Assembly: GCA_004172865.1 (NCBI GenBank)
Contig: SEBV01000005.1
Location: 62,001-126,000 of the forward strand
Direction of reading: 5' to 3'
Length of the DNA: 64,000 nt
From: Gammaproteobacteria bacterium
Lineage (GTDB): Bacteria > Pseudomonadota > Gammaproteobacteria > Pseudomonadales > Cellvibrionaceae
Part shown: positions 18,022 through 27,660 of the stretch, in pieces
How positions within the stretch are numbered: the stretch's first letter is position 1
Layout of the letters: every line of letters begins with the position of its first letter
The notes under the pieces: generated by a model
What the model was told of the DNA's origin: nothing
Seen by the model: the letters and a program-made list of their open reading frames with translations, nothing else
Databases searched by the model: none
Made by a program: the position numbers and the translations under genes

Positions 18022-21000
18022 ATCTCTCTGCGCCGTTTGTAAGACGTCCAGTCGGGACGATTTTATTAACCATTGGCCTCGCCCTCGCGGGTATCGGCGG
18101 CTTTTTCGCACTGCCCGTATCGCCTCTGCCGCAGGTAGATTTCCCCACTATTTCGGTCAATGCGTCACTGGCTGGCGCTAGCCCCAATACCATGTCCATG
18201 AGCGTTGCCACTCCGCTGGAACGCCGGTTGGGCGTGATCGCCGGTGTGACTGAAATGACGTCGTCGAGCGGCAATGGCTCGACACGAATTTCACTGCAGT
18301 TTGATCTCAATCGCCAAATCGATGCCGCCGCGCGCGAAGTGCAGGCTGCGATTAATGCGAGCCGCGCCGACCTGCCAGCAACCCTGAACAGTAATCCCAC
18401 CTACCGAAAAATTAACCCTGCGGATGCGCCGGTTATTATTCTTGCGCTCACCTCCAAAACTAAAACGCCGGGGCAAATTTACGAATCCGTCTCCAACCTT
18501 GTGCAGCAAAAAGTGGCGCAAGTAAAAGGCGTGGGTGATGTCGAATTAGGTGGCGGCTCTCTGCCAGCGGTTCGGGTTGAATTGCTGCCCTTTGCGCTCA
18601 ACAGCCATGGCGTAAGTATGGAAGATGTCCGCGCAGCCATTCAGGCCAGCGCAGCCAATCGCCCCAAAGGTTTGCTCGAAGGCGATGGTCGCCATTTGCA
18701 AATTTACTCGCAAGCAAGTGATTCTACCGGCGGCCGTAGCGCGGTGGATTATCGCAACCTGGTAGTAGCCTGGCGCAACGACGCCGCCATACGTTTAGAA
18801 GATGTCGCCAATGTTGTCGACGGCGTAGAAGACGCGCGCACCGTCGGCTTATTTAATGGCGAACCCGCCGTTATCGTCTTGATTACCCGTCAACCTGGCG
18901 CCAACGTTATTGAAACGGTCGACGGTGTGCGCGCTTTGCTGCCCGCCTTGCAAGCACAATTGCCGCCGGGAATTGATATTCAGGTGGCCTCCGACAGCAC
19001 CAATTCTATTCGCTCATCCCTCAAGGAAATTGAAGTCACGCTCATCATTTCAATCCTCCTGGTGATAGTCGTGGTCAGCGCGTTTTTGCGCAGCGCGCGC
19101 GCAACCGCCATTCCCGCCATAGCCACGGTTGTATCCCTGCTCGGCACTTTCGCGGTTATGTATTTGCTCGGTTTTAGCCTGGATAACCTAAGCCTTATGG
19201 CGCTCACAGTCGCCAGCGGTTTTGTGGTGGACGATGCAATTGTGGTGCTGGAAAACACCAGCCGCCACCTCGAAAAAGGTATGAAATCCCTTGATGCCGC
19301 GCTGCTTGGTGCACGCGAGGTTGGCTTTACAGTCTTGTCGATCAGCGTTTCACTGATCGCCGTATTTATCCCGATTTTATTTATGGATGGGCAAGTGGGC
19401 CGCCTGTTCCGCGAGTTCGCCGTAACGCTTTCGGTAGCGGTGATGATCTCGTTGGTTATCTCCCTCACAACCACACCCATGCTTTGTGCGCTACTTCTGA
19501 AACCCGAAAAAGACCAACAACCGGGACGCGTCGCCCGCTCTCTGGAACGTGCATTTACCGCTATTCGCAATCAATACGAAGGCAGCTTGAACTGGGCGCT
19601 GCGCCACACGCGCATCATTATGTTGGTGCTCGCCGCGGTGGTTGGGCTGAATATTTATCTGTTTATCACCGTGCCCAAAGGCTTCTTTCCACAACAGGAT
19701 AACGGCCAGCTAAATGGCGGTTTGCGGGCCGACCAAAGTATTTCGTTTACCGCCATGCGCGGCAAATTAAAACAATTGGTCGACATTATGAAAGCCGACC
19801 CGGCGGTGGATACAGTGGTCGGTTTTACTGGTGGTAGCCGCGCTGGCGGCGGCTTTGTGTTTGTGAATCTCAAGCCACTGTCGCAACGCACCGATTCGAG
19901 CTTGAAAGTAATCGCGCGCCTGCGTCCGCAACTGGCGAAAGTGACGGGCGTGAGTTTATTTTTGAATCCATCACAAGATTTGCGAATGGGCGGCCGCCAA
20001 AGTAACTCTACCTATCAATACACTTTGAAAAGCGACAATCTAACCGACCTGAAAACCTGGACTACCAAACTCGCCGAGGCCATGAAGCAGCAAGAAGCGA
20101 TTGTGGATATAGATACGGATCAGCAGGAAAACGGCGTCGAAACTTTTGTGAATGTGGATAAAGCCAAAGCTGCGCAATATGGCGTCAGTTCAAAGGACAT
20201 CGACAATATTCTCTATGACGGTTTTGGCCAACGGCAGGTCGCCACGGTTTACGATCAGCTCAATCAATACCACGTGATCATGGAAGCAGCGCCTGAGTAT
20301 ACCCGCAGCCCGCAATCGCTGAAGGACGTTTATATTCCCGCTAATCTCAACGCCAGCACTACAACAGCGGTGGCGAGCAACCCGGCGCTGCGCGATCCTT
20401 CGAGTGGACAAGTATTGAGTGCGACTGTAAAAACCATGGTGCCGCTATCCGCCTTTGCAACCTTTGCGGACCGTGCAACTGCGACTTCCATCAACCATCA
20501 GGACGCCGAACTCGCCAGCACCATCTCCTTCAACGCCGCCGAAGGTTTTACGTTAGCAAACGCAATGGATGGCGTGCGCAAAGCGGAAGCCAGCATCACC
20601 ATGCCGGGGAATGTACGCGGTAGTTTTCAGGGAACAGCGCGCAGCGCGCAGGATTCCCAGCAGCGTCAACCGTTGCTAATTCTTGCAGCGGTCGTAGTGG
20701 TTTACCTCGTTCTAGGCGTCTTGTACGAAAGTTTGATTCACCCCATCACCGTGTTATCGACCTTGCCGTCGGCAGGAATCGGGGCGATTCTGGCCTTGCA
20801 GATGTTCAAGATGGACTTCTCCATCATCGCCTTGATTGGTGTATTTCTGTTAATCGGCATAGTCAAAAAGAATGCGATATTAATTATCGATTTTGCACTG
20901 GATGCCGAACGCTCGCGTGGCTTAAGTGCGATTGATGCAGTGCGCGAAGCCTGTCTCTTGCGCTTCCGGCCCATCCTTATGACTACACTTGCCGCAGCGC

Positions 21001-21209
21001 TGGGCGCATTGCCTTTAGCCATAGGTTTTGGTGAAGGATCGGAATTGCGGCAGCCGTTGGGTATTGCCATTATTGGCGGTTTGATCGCGAGCCAATTGCT
21101 TACGCTGTTGACCACACCGGTTGTTTACGTCTTGCTAGATCGATTCCGCAAACGCGGCGAACACGAGCAGGAATTGGCGCGCACGCCGGATTTACCGGTG
21201 AGTAGTTAG
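18018..21209 (+). CDS. mdtC: RND efflux pump subunit MdtC type
   Basis: This is the second HAE1 RND subunit, 1063 residues from the GTG at 18018. That start is chosen because it overlaps the mdtB stop as GTGA and gives the family-like VNLSAPFVRRPVGTILL N-terminus; the frame is open to an ATG at 17967 but the extra residues are arginine-rich and inside mdtB. Motifs seen: LPQVDFPTISV, NPADAPVII, GFVVDDAIVVLEN with the TM4 aspartate pair, GIVKKNAILIIDFA and LLRFRPILMTT. Compared with E. coli MdtC (1025) it carries a modest insertion in the second periplasmic loop, near residues 775-805 (ASTTTAVASNPALRDPSSG region). It presumably forms the heterotrimer with MdtB. Confidence 0.95.
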   Translation: MNLSAPFVRRPVGTILLTIGLALAGIGGFFALPVSPLPQVDFPTISVNASLAGASPNTMSMSVATPLERRLGVIAGVTEMTSSSGNGSTRISLQFDLNRQIDAAAREVQAAINASRADLPATLNSNPTYRKINPADAPVIILALTSKTKTPGQIYESVSNLVQQKVAQVKGVGDVELGGGSLPAVRVELLPFALNSHGVSMEDVRAAIQASAANRPKGLLEGDGRHLQIYSQASDSTGGRSAVDYRNLVVAWRNDAAIRLEDVANVVDGVEDARTVGLFNGEPAVIVLITRQPGANVIETVDGVRALLPALQAQLPPGIDIQVASDSTNSIRSSLKEIEVTLIISILLVIVVVSAFLRSARATAIPAIATVVSLLGTFAVMYLLGFSLDNLSLMALTVASGFVVDDAIVVLENTSRHLEKGMKSLDAALLGAREVGFTVLSISVSLIAVFIPILFMDGQVGRLFREFAVTLSVAVMISLVISLTTTPMLCALLLKPEKDQQPGRVARSLERAFTAIRNQYEGSLNWALRHTRIIMLVLAAVVGLNIYLFITVPKGFFPQQDNGQLNGGLRADQSISFTAMRGKLKQLVDIMKADPAVDTVVGFTGGSRAGGGFVFVNLKPLSQRTDSSLKVIARLRPQLAKVTGVSLFLNPSQDLRMGGRQSNSTYQYTLKSDNLTDLKTWTTKLAEAMKQQEAIVDIDTDQQENGVETFVNVDKAKAAQYGVSSKDIDNILYDGFGQRQVATVYDQLNQYHVIMEAAPEYTRSPQSLKDVYIPANLNASTTTAVASNPALRDPSSGQVLSATVKTMVPLSAFATFADRATATSINHQDAELASTISFNAAEGFTLANAMDGVRKAEASITMPGNVRGSFQGTARSAQDSQQRQPLLILAAVVVVYLVLGVLYESLIHPITVLSTLPSAGIGAILALQMFKMDFSIIALIGVFLLIGIVKKNAILIIDFALDAERSRGLSAIDAVREACLLRFRPILMTTLAAALGALPLAIGFGEGSELRQPLGIAIIGGLIASQLLTLLTTPVVYVLLDRFRKRGEHEQELARTPDLPVSS

Positions 21210-21284
21210 TCATCGTCTAACAAATCCACACCTTAAAAACTGAATAGCCAACAACATTGCCAACACATTGAAAAAGTAGCGTTT

Positions 21285-22694
21285 ATGAAAGCCAATTTGT
21301 TTAAACCAAGCCCTATCGCCGCCATTCTCCTGAGCGTACTGGTTGGCAGCTGCGCCGTGGGCCCGGATTACAAACGCCCGGAACTCGCCGTGCCCGAACA
21401 CTACATCGTGCAAGACGGCTGGGTTCCCGCCGCGCCTGCGGATGCGCAACATCGTGGCGAGTGGTGGCAATTATTCCGGGACCCAACCTTGAACGAGCTG
21501 GAAAACTCCATCGATATTTCCAACCAAAACGTTCTCGCCGCCAAAGCCGCCTATGATCAAGCCCGTGCGCTTATCAAGCAGGAACGCGCGGCGATGTTTC
21601 CTTCCGTTGATCTTTCCGGCGGCGCAACCCGCAGCGACAACAACACCAATCGCACGCCCGCCAATCAATATCAGTTAGCGATTGGCAGCAGCTGGGAACC
21701 GGATTTATGGGGCAGTTTGGGACGTGCAACTTCAAGCGCGAGAGCCTCTGCACAAGCCAGTGAAGCAGATTTACTATCGGCAAAATTATCCGCCCAAGGT
21801 GAACTCGCTGCGAATTATTTATCGCTGCGCCATACCGATGTGCAGTTAGATTTGCTCACCCGTACAGTAGAAACCTATCAACGCGCGCAACAAATTACCC
21901 AAAACCGTTTCGCCCTCGGCGCCGCTGCAAAAACAGACGTGTTACAAGCGCAAAGCCAACTAGCCACCGCGCAAGCAAACCTGCTCGGCTTGCAAGGCCA
22001 ACGCGAACAACTCGCGCACGCCATCGCCGTATTGATTGGCAAAACGCCTGAAGCCTTTAATCTGGATGTAATCCCCAACTGGCAAGCAACAGTGCCGCAA
22101 GTACCGCTGGGTTTGCCCTCAGAATTATTGCAACGCCGCCCCGACATTGCCGGTGCTGAGCGCCGTGTAGCAGCCGCTAACGAAGAAATTGGCATCGCCA
22201 AAGCCGGCTACTTTCCGAGTTTGAGATTAACGGGAAGCTATGGAAACAGTTCAAGCAACGCATCGGACTTAACCAAATCCAGCCTCAGCGTATGGACGCT
22301 CGGCGCAGCACTCACCCAAACACTTTTTGATGCAGGCGCAACCGGCGCACGCGTGAGCAGCGCCAAAGCCGCCCATGAACGCGCCGTGGCAAATTATCGC
22401 CAAACCGTGTTGACCGCGTTTCAAGATGTGGAAGATCAACTAACAGCAATTCGCATTTTGTCGCAACAACAAGCGCTTTATCAGCAAGCATCCGAAGCTG
22501 CCGATCAAGTTGAACAGCAAACCTTAAATCGCTACCGCTTAGGCCAAATCAGTTTCACCGATGTCGTCAGCGCGCAAACCTCTGCACTCAACGCACGACG
22601 CTCACTCGCGCAAGCAAGATCAGATAGCCAAACCGCAAGCGTTGCATTAATTCAAGCGTTAGGTGGGGATTGGCAGGAGCAAGCAAAACCCTAA
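21285..22694 (+). CDS. Outer-membrane efflux channel lipoprotein (NodT/OprM family)
   Basis: A TolC-like channel of 469 residues closes the efflux operon and supplies the outer-membrane exit duct. The N-terminus is a lipoprotein leader with Cys23 after LVGS, followed by the diagnostic AVGPDYKRPELAVP and a WWQLFRDPTLNELE segment. The two OEP repeats (about 60-255 and 265-455) with long heptad coiled coils are evident, and RRPDIAGAERRVAAANEEIGIAKAGYFPSL (around residues 285-315) is the usual inter-repeat signature. Unlike E. coli, where MdtABC borrows TolC, this locus encodes its own channel 75 bases after mdtC. It ends just before a strong terminator. Confidence 0.93.
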   Translation: MKANLFKPSPIAAILLSVLVGSCAVGPDYKRPELAVPEHYIVQDGWVPAAPADAQHRGEWWQLFRDPTLNELENSIDISNQNVLAAKAAYDQARALIKQERAAMFPSVDLSGGATRSDNNTNRTPANQYQLAIGSSWEPDLWGSLGRATSSARASAQASEADLLSAKLSAQGELAANYLSLRHTDVQLDLLTRTVETYQRAQQITQNRFALGAAAKTDVLQAQSQLATAQANLLGLQGQREQLAHAIAVLIGKTPEAFNLDVIPNWQATVPQVPLGLPSELLQRRPDIAGAERRVAAANEEIGIAKAGYFPSLRLTGSYGNSSSNASDLTKSSLSVWTLGAALTQTLFDAGATGARVSSAKAAHERAVANYRQTVLTAFQDVEDQLTAIRILSQQQALYQQASEAADQVEQQTLNRYRLGQISFTDVVSAQTSALNARRSLAQARSDSQTASVALIQALGGDWQEQAKP

Positions 22695-22701
22695 AACTAT
22701 G

Positions 22702-22734
22702 AAAGTGTGCGATGAAAAATCGCACACTTTTTTT
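22702..22734 (+). terminator. Intrinsic terminator of the efflux operon
   Basis: A perfect 12-bp stem (arms AAAGTGTGCGAT, 22702-22713, and its complement 22719-22730) with a GAAAA loop is followed by TTTT, the T run totalling seven. It lies eight bases after the channel stop codon. Because the arms begin with AAA it can also act on minus-strand transcripts, so it may separate this operon from the convergent GH3 gene. Confidence 0.9.
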
Positions 22735-22753
22735 CCGCAAAATAATTGAAAAT

Positions 22754-25429
22754 TTACCGCACACTAATCACATCTTTAATACGAATATCCGAACTCGAAG
22801 CGCCTACTTGCAATTGATATTTACCCGTATCCACTACATATTTTTTTAACGATGGATCATAGCGGGTTAAATCTTTACTGGGTTTTAATACGAAGTGAAC
22901 TTTTTGTGTTTCGCCGGGGTTTAAATGAATTCGTTTAAAGCCTCGTAATTCTTTTATAGCGTGTTCAATTTTTGGCGATACGGCTTGCGCATAGAGTTGA
23001 ACCACTTCGTCACCTTCGCGCTCGCCGGTATTTTTTACATCGACCGAAACGGTAAATTCAGTATCAGGATGAGCGAATTTTTTACCGAGCGTTAAATGCG
23101 AGTAGGTAAATTCGGTGTAGGACAAGCCGTGCCCGAATGGGTAAAGCGCTTGGCCGGTGAAATATCGATAAGTGCGATTGCGCATGGAGTAATCGTCAAA
23201 CGCCGGTAATTTTTCGTCGGCTTTATAAAACGTAATCGGCAAACGACCGGCGGGATTCGCAGCGCCGAATAAAACATCGGCAACCGCATTGCCACCACGT
23301 TGGCCGGAGTACCACGCCACTAAAATTGCATCTGCATTTTTCTTCGCCCAATCCACTGCCAATGCCGAACCGGTTGTTAATACAACGACCACTGGTTTGC
23401 CCGTTGCCTTTAAAGCCTCTAACATTTTTTGTTGGATTTGCGGCAGGCGAATATCGGTGCGATCACCACCCGCAAAGCCGGGATATTTCACCGTCATTTC
23501 TTCGCCTTCAACATCGCCCGTTAAACCGCCGACAAACACAATCACATCCGCAGTTTTTGCAAGTTCCAAAGCTTCTTCAAAGATGGGTTTTGAATTCGGC
23601 AAACGCCAGGATAAGCGCACTTCGGCATCGCGAACATCTTCAAAGTATTCCAATTTAATCGCGTAGGATTTCCCTGCCTCCAATTCCACTTTTGCGATTT
23701 TACTTTGCAGGCGCGCAGACAATTCCCAGGAGTCGATTACCAAAGTCCCGTTAATAAATAAATGCGCACCGTCATTAGCGGCAAGATTAAATTCGTAGGT
23801 TCCGGTGGTGGGCGCGAGCAATTGCCCCGTCCAGCGCACTGAAAAATTATCGGCAGGGATTGCATCGGCAGATTTCATTTCACCGCGCGCGACCATATCG
23901 TCGGTGGGTGATCCGCGATCCCAACGAAATGCAATTCGCGAATCAATTCGTGTTAATACTGGCGCTCCAGAAAAATCGCGATTGCGAAAATATTCACCTT
24001 TCAAACCTAGTGCTTTGGAGTTTGCATCTGGCCGCAAATAAGCTGAATCAATAATAGGCGCAGCACGCGGGTCGTCACGCCCTTCTACCAAATCCACACC
24101 GCGTGAATAGTTAACTTGTGTAGTCGCAGGAACCGCTGCGCGGATACCTTGCAAAATAGTTACAGGCGCTGCAGGTGTGCCATAATAATTTCCGAGTAGT
24201 GACATAATTTCATCCGCCGTGGGGCCAATAACGGCGATATTTTTTTGCTGCGGTGATAGCGGCAATACACCATTATTTTTTAACAATACGATAGATTCTT
24301 GCGCAGCGTGGCGCGCGAGTTGATCATGCAACGCATCTTGATTTATTGAGTAGGGAATGCGCGCCCAGATAACTTTGCTGGCATCATCAAACATGCCCAG
24401 TTGAAAACGCGTTAACAATAAACGCTTAAGCGATATATTAATTTCCTGTTCTGAAATTAAATCTTTTTCGACGGATTCTTTTAGTGCTGCGTAAGTTTTC
24501 CCGCAATTTAAATCATCACCTTTTTTTACTGCGAGCGCGGCAGCTTCGGCAGCATTGGGAACAATTTTGTGGAATAAATAAATATCTTCCACTGAATCAC
24601 AATCAGACACAACGTAACCTTTAAACCCCCAATCCTTACGCAAAATATTTTGTAATAGCCGTTGGCTTGCGGATGCTGATTCGCCATTCACGCGATTGTA
24701 AGCACCCATCACCGACGCCACTTTTGCATCCTGCACCAGAGCGCGAAATGCGGGCAAATAGGTTTCATATAAATCACGTTCACTGGGGCGTGCATCAAAT
24801 TCGTGACGGCTCGCTTCGGGGCCGGAATGTACAGCGAAATGTTTTGCGGTGGCATCGAGCTTGCGATATTTTCCATCGGTTTGCTGCAAGGCTTTGACAA
24901 ACTCCACGCCCATTGCCGATGTTAAAAATGGATCTTCACCGTAAGTTTCCTGCCCTCGGCCCCAACGCGGATCGCGAAAAATATTTACGTTTGGCGACCA
25001 AAATGTCAGGCCTTGATAACGTGCACGTGAATCGCGGCTGATAAAATCGTGGTGCTTTGCGCGCGCCTCATCGCTGATTACACTGGCAACATCGCGCATT
25101 AAATTTGTATCAAAACTTGCAGCAAGCCCAATCGCCTGCGGAAAAACTGTCGCTGAACCTGCACGTGCCACCCCGTGCAAAGCCTCATTCCACCATTCAT
25201 AAGCCGGCACTTGTAATCGCGGAATCGCGGGCGCGGCGTTCATCATTTGCCCGATTTTTTCATCGAGTGTCATGCGCGCCATTAAATCGTCCGCGCGTTC
25301 ATCAAAATTGCAATCCGGGTTTTTATAAATAACCAATTGGCTGGGCTGATTTGGGCAGGCAACCGCAGTACATGAAACCAGCAGAAGCATTAGAAGACCG
25401 AATGAGTGCAAATTAAAACCTGAGTTCAC
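22754..25429 (-). CDS. GH3 beta-glucosidase/beta-xylosidase with inserted PA14 domain
   Basis: This exported glycoside hydrolase family 3 enzyme has 891 residues from a GTG start with AGGAG seven bases upstream. Order of parts: leader (1 to about 24), GH3 N-terminal barrel (about 45-330) with KHFAVHSGPE and the nucleophile Asp276 in VVSDCDSVED, GH3 C-terminal sandwich interrupted by a PA14 domain (about 470-610, ending FEDVRDAEVRLSW), then a fibronectin-III-like domain (about 780-880, YPFGHGLSYTEF to LRGFKRIHLNPGE). SDCDS and the EYWWNEALHG-like YEWWNEALHGVAR motif favour the xylosidase/arabinosidase branch. The leader contains both a lipobox-like LVSC20 and a signal-peptidase-I-like AVAC, so it is either a lipoprotein or a soluble periplasmic enzyme. 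It would release sugars from plant oligosaccharides. Confidence 0.9.
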   Translation of the reverse strand: MNSGFNLHSFGLLMLLLVSCTAVACPNQPSQLVIYKNPDCNFDERADDLMARMTLDEKIGQMMNAAPAIPRLQVPAYEWWNEALHGVARAGSATVFPQAIGLAASFDTNLMRDVASVISDEARAKHHDFISRDSRARYQGLTFWSPNVNIFRDPRWGRGQETYGEDPFLTSAMGVEFVKALQQTDGKYRKLDATAKHFAVHSGPEASRHEFDARPSERDLYETYLPAFRALVQDAKVASVMGAYNRVNGESASASQRLLQNILRKDWGFKGYVVSDCDSVEDIYLFHKIVPNAAEAAALAVKKGDDLNCGKTYAALKESVEKDLISEQEINISLKRLLLTRFQLGMFDDASKVIWARIPYSINQDALHDQLARHAAQESIVLLKNNGVLPLSPQQKNIAVIGPTADEIMSLLGNYYGTPAAPVTILQGIRAAVPATTQVNYSRGVDLVEGRDDPRAAPIIDSAYLRPDANSKALGLKGEYFRNRDFSGAPVLTRIDSRIAFRWDRGSPTDDMVARGEMKSADAIPADNFSVRWTGQLLAPTTGTYEFNLAANDGAHLFINGTLVIDSWELSARLQSKIAKVELEAGKSYAIKLEYFEDVRDAEVRLSWRLPNSKPIFEEALELAKTADVIVFVGGLTGDVEGEEMTVKYPGFAGGDRTDIRLPQIQQKMLEALKATGKPVVVVLTTGSALAVDWAKKNADAILVAWYSGQRGGNAVADVLFGAANPAGRLPITFYKADEKLPAFDDYSMRNRTYRYFTGQALYPFGHGLSYTEFTYSHLTLGKKFAHPDTEFTVSVDVKNTGEREGDEVVQLYAQAVSPKIEHAIKELRGFKRIHLNPGETQKVHFVLKPSKDLTRYDPSLKKYVVDTGKYQLQVGASSSDIRIKDVISVR

Positions 25430-25726
25430 GGGAAACTCCTGATATTTATTATTAATGTATCTGCCACAGGCAGCCCAAAACTATTTTTATAATCGTCTAC
25501 TAGCTGTTGAATAATTAGAGATCCAGCAAGCAGATTTTTATCCCAAATGTTTACAAAAGTCAGTTGTGACACAAAAGACTTCTTTTTATCCTAAAAATTC
25601 ATTATGGTTAGCCACAACAAAAACGTCTCAGATTGAAAATTGAACTATACCTACTCGTAGGCCGAGATTTACAAATCACTAATAACAATCAGGTTTGAGT
25701 GTACCTTGGTAACAGAGGAATCACCT
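25430..25726. promoter_or_regulatory. Divergent control region between GH3 and GGDEF-EAL genes
   Basis: This 297-bp AT-rich gap holds no convincing gene. Two short symmetric sites are visible: TTGTGACACAA (25564-25574, perfect 5+1+5 palindrome) and CCTACTCGTAGG (25651-25662, 5-bp arms around TC). Either could be an operator for the sugar enzyme or the signalling gene. No promoter close to consensus could be assigned by eye. Strong ribosome sites precede both genes (AGGAG for GH3, GAGGA for the GGDEF-EAL gene). Confidence 0.35.
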
Positions 25727-27637
25727 GTGTCAAACAATTTACCATTACCAAGCGACAGCTCTGTCTTAATATCGATTAAAAGCAAGCTTATCAAGCGCCT
25801 GCTGCAAGTGTTGCGTGTAACACAATTGGCCCTCGTGCTGGTTGCTATTATTACCATTTTCCTTGGCAAGCTTAATTACACTATTGCACTTCTTAGCACA
25901 GCGGTTCTCCTGTTTACGGTCAACTGGGCGATTTACAAAAAAAATACGACGCTAGCGTCCACAATTTTGTTAGCAACACTCGCCATAGCACTTTCCTATT
26001 TCGCGTGGGTAGGCAGCGGAATTCGCAGCACTGCGATGATTGGTTACTGCGGCGTACTTATTCTTACCGCTATGCTCGGTAGTAGACGTTTGCTCATTGG
26101 CTTAATGGCGTTGATGTTTTCAACCTGCGTGCTAATTATTTACAGCAATATTTCCGGTCTGCACGTCAACACCGTTGAACCTATGAGTATATTTACCGGC
26201 ATGATCGTAATGATTGTGTTGGGTATTATTGGTTTTAATGTATGGTTGATGGCTTACGATTATCGCTCCGCGCTGGATGATCTCACGCATGAAAACTCGC
26301 TCGTAAATGATGCCAAATTAAAAATCGAACACATGGCGCTGCACGATCAGCTTACTGAATTACCCAATCGCAATATGGCTCGCCAAACCTTTCAGGAAGC
26401 GTTCGAACTTGCAGAAGAAAGGAATCAACCACTCGCGGTTATTTTTATCGATTTGGATAATTTAAAACCGATTAATGATTCGCTAGGTCATCAAGCGGGC
26501 GATGCCATTTTAAAAGAAGTATCGAAACGCCTTAAAGCAATTGCCAAAGATCAGCACATTGTCTGCCGTTACGGTGGCGATGAATTTATTATGATTTTAC
26601 AAAATATTCACAGCGCGGAAGATGCCTCTGCCGTGGCGGTGATTATTCTCAATAATATTTCGCAAACCTTTGCGATTAAAACAATCGATATAAATTGCAC
26701 CTGTTCAATCGGTATCGCCATGGCGCCGCGCGATGGTCACGATTTGGATACGCTTATCAAGAAAGCCGATATTGCGATGTATCAATCCAAAGATTCCGGC
26801 CGCAATAGTTTCCGCTTTTTTGATGTCGCTAACAGCCAGCAAATGTTCGAGCATTTAAATCTTGCCACCAGCATGCGCAAAGCGTTAGCGGATAACCAAT
26901 TTATACTTTATTACCAACCTAAAATAAATTTGCACGATCATTCGCTGGTAGGTTTTGAGGCGCTGATTCGCTGGCAACATCCGCAATACGGTTTCATTTC
27001 ACCGGAAACATTTATTTCGCTGGCCGAATCTTCGGGCGTTATCATTCAATTGGGCGAATGGGTTCTAAATGAAGCATGCCTGCAAGGAAAACGCTGGATA
27101 GATAAAGGCTTTAAAGATTTTTCCATAGCGGTAAACGTTTCGTCGATTCAATTTAAACGCGGCACTATTGATAGTGTTGTATTGAACGCGCTAGAAAAAA
27201 CCAAATTTCCACCAACAATGTTAGAGCTTGAATTAACCGAATCATTATTGATTGACGATACCGACCGCTTAGCTGCAACACTTTCAAATCTGCGCGCTAT
27301 GGGTTTAACATTTTCTATCGACGATTTTGGAACCGGTTATTCCAACCTCGGCTATTTGAAAAAATTTGAAGTGTCTTATTTAAAAATCGACCAGTCTTTT
27401 GTTCGCCGTATGGAACAAAACCCTGAAGACGCTTTGATTGTAAAAGCCATTATTCAATTAAGCAGCAGCTTGGGATTGGAAACTATTGCGGAAGGCGTAG
27501 AAACCGAATCCGCCGCTAATATATTGCGCGGACTCGGCTGCAAAATGGCACAAGGGTATTTATGGTCACGACCATTACCAGCGCGCGAAATAGAACGCTT
27601 CTGGTGTGATTGGTGTTTGTTGGAACAGCTCGATTAA
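25727..27637 (+). CDS. Membrane-bound GGDEF-EAL c-di-GMP signalling protein
   Basis: The GTG at 25727, seven bases after GAGGA, is preferred to the in-frame TTG at 25706 and gives 636 residues. The N-terminal 180 residues form about six membrane helices of a sensory module I cannot name. A GGDEF domain (about 205-365) keeps RYGGDEF at about residue 283, so it may synthesise c-di-GMP; no RxxD inhibitory site is obvious. An EAL domain (about 380-630) keeps FEALIRW, NVSSIQF, ELTESLL, IDDFGTGYSN, LKIDQSFV and AEGVET, the residues needed for phosphodiesterase activity. Both halves therefore look intact and the direction of net activity cannot be told. It is divergent from the GH3 gene and convergent with the MATE gene. 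Confidence 0.92.
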   Translation: MSNNLPLPSDSSVLISIKSKLIKRLLQVLRVTQLALVLVAIITIFLGKLNYTIALLSTAVLLFTVNWAIYKKNTTLASTILLATLAIALSYFAWVGSGIRSTAMIGYCGVLILTAMLGSRRLLIGLMALMFSTCVLIIYSNISGLHVNTVEPMSIFTGMIVMIVLGIIGFNVWLMAYDYRSALDDLTHENSLVNDAKLKIEHMALHDQLTELPNRNMARQTFQEAFELAEERNQPLAVIFIDLDNLKPINDSLGHQAGDAILKEVSKRLKAIAKDQHIVCRYGGDEFIMILQNIHSAEDASAVAVIILNNISQTFAIKTIDINCTCSIGIAMAPRDGHDLDTLIKKADIAMYQSKDSGRNSFRFFDVANSQQMFEHLNLATSMRKALADNQFILYYQPKINLHDHSLVGFEALIRWQHPQYGFISPETFISLAESSGVIIQLGEWVLNEACLQGKRWIDKGFKDFSIAVNVSSIQFKRGTIDSVVLNALEKTKFPPTMLELELTESLLIDDTDRLAATLSNLRAMGLTFSIDDFGTGYSNLGYLKKFEVSYLKIDQSFVRRMEQNPEDALIVKAIIQLSSSLGLETIAEGVETESAANILRGLGCKMAQGYLWSRPLPAREIERFWCDWCLLEQLD

Positions 27638-27660
27638 TGTCTAGTTGTTAGCGCCAGATC

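Noticed and set aside
18980-19570. A 196-codon open frame on the minus strand within mdtC.
   Set aside because: The opposite strand encodes the conserved RND pump core; the frame is a by-product of its codon use.
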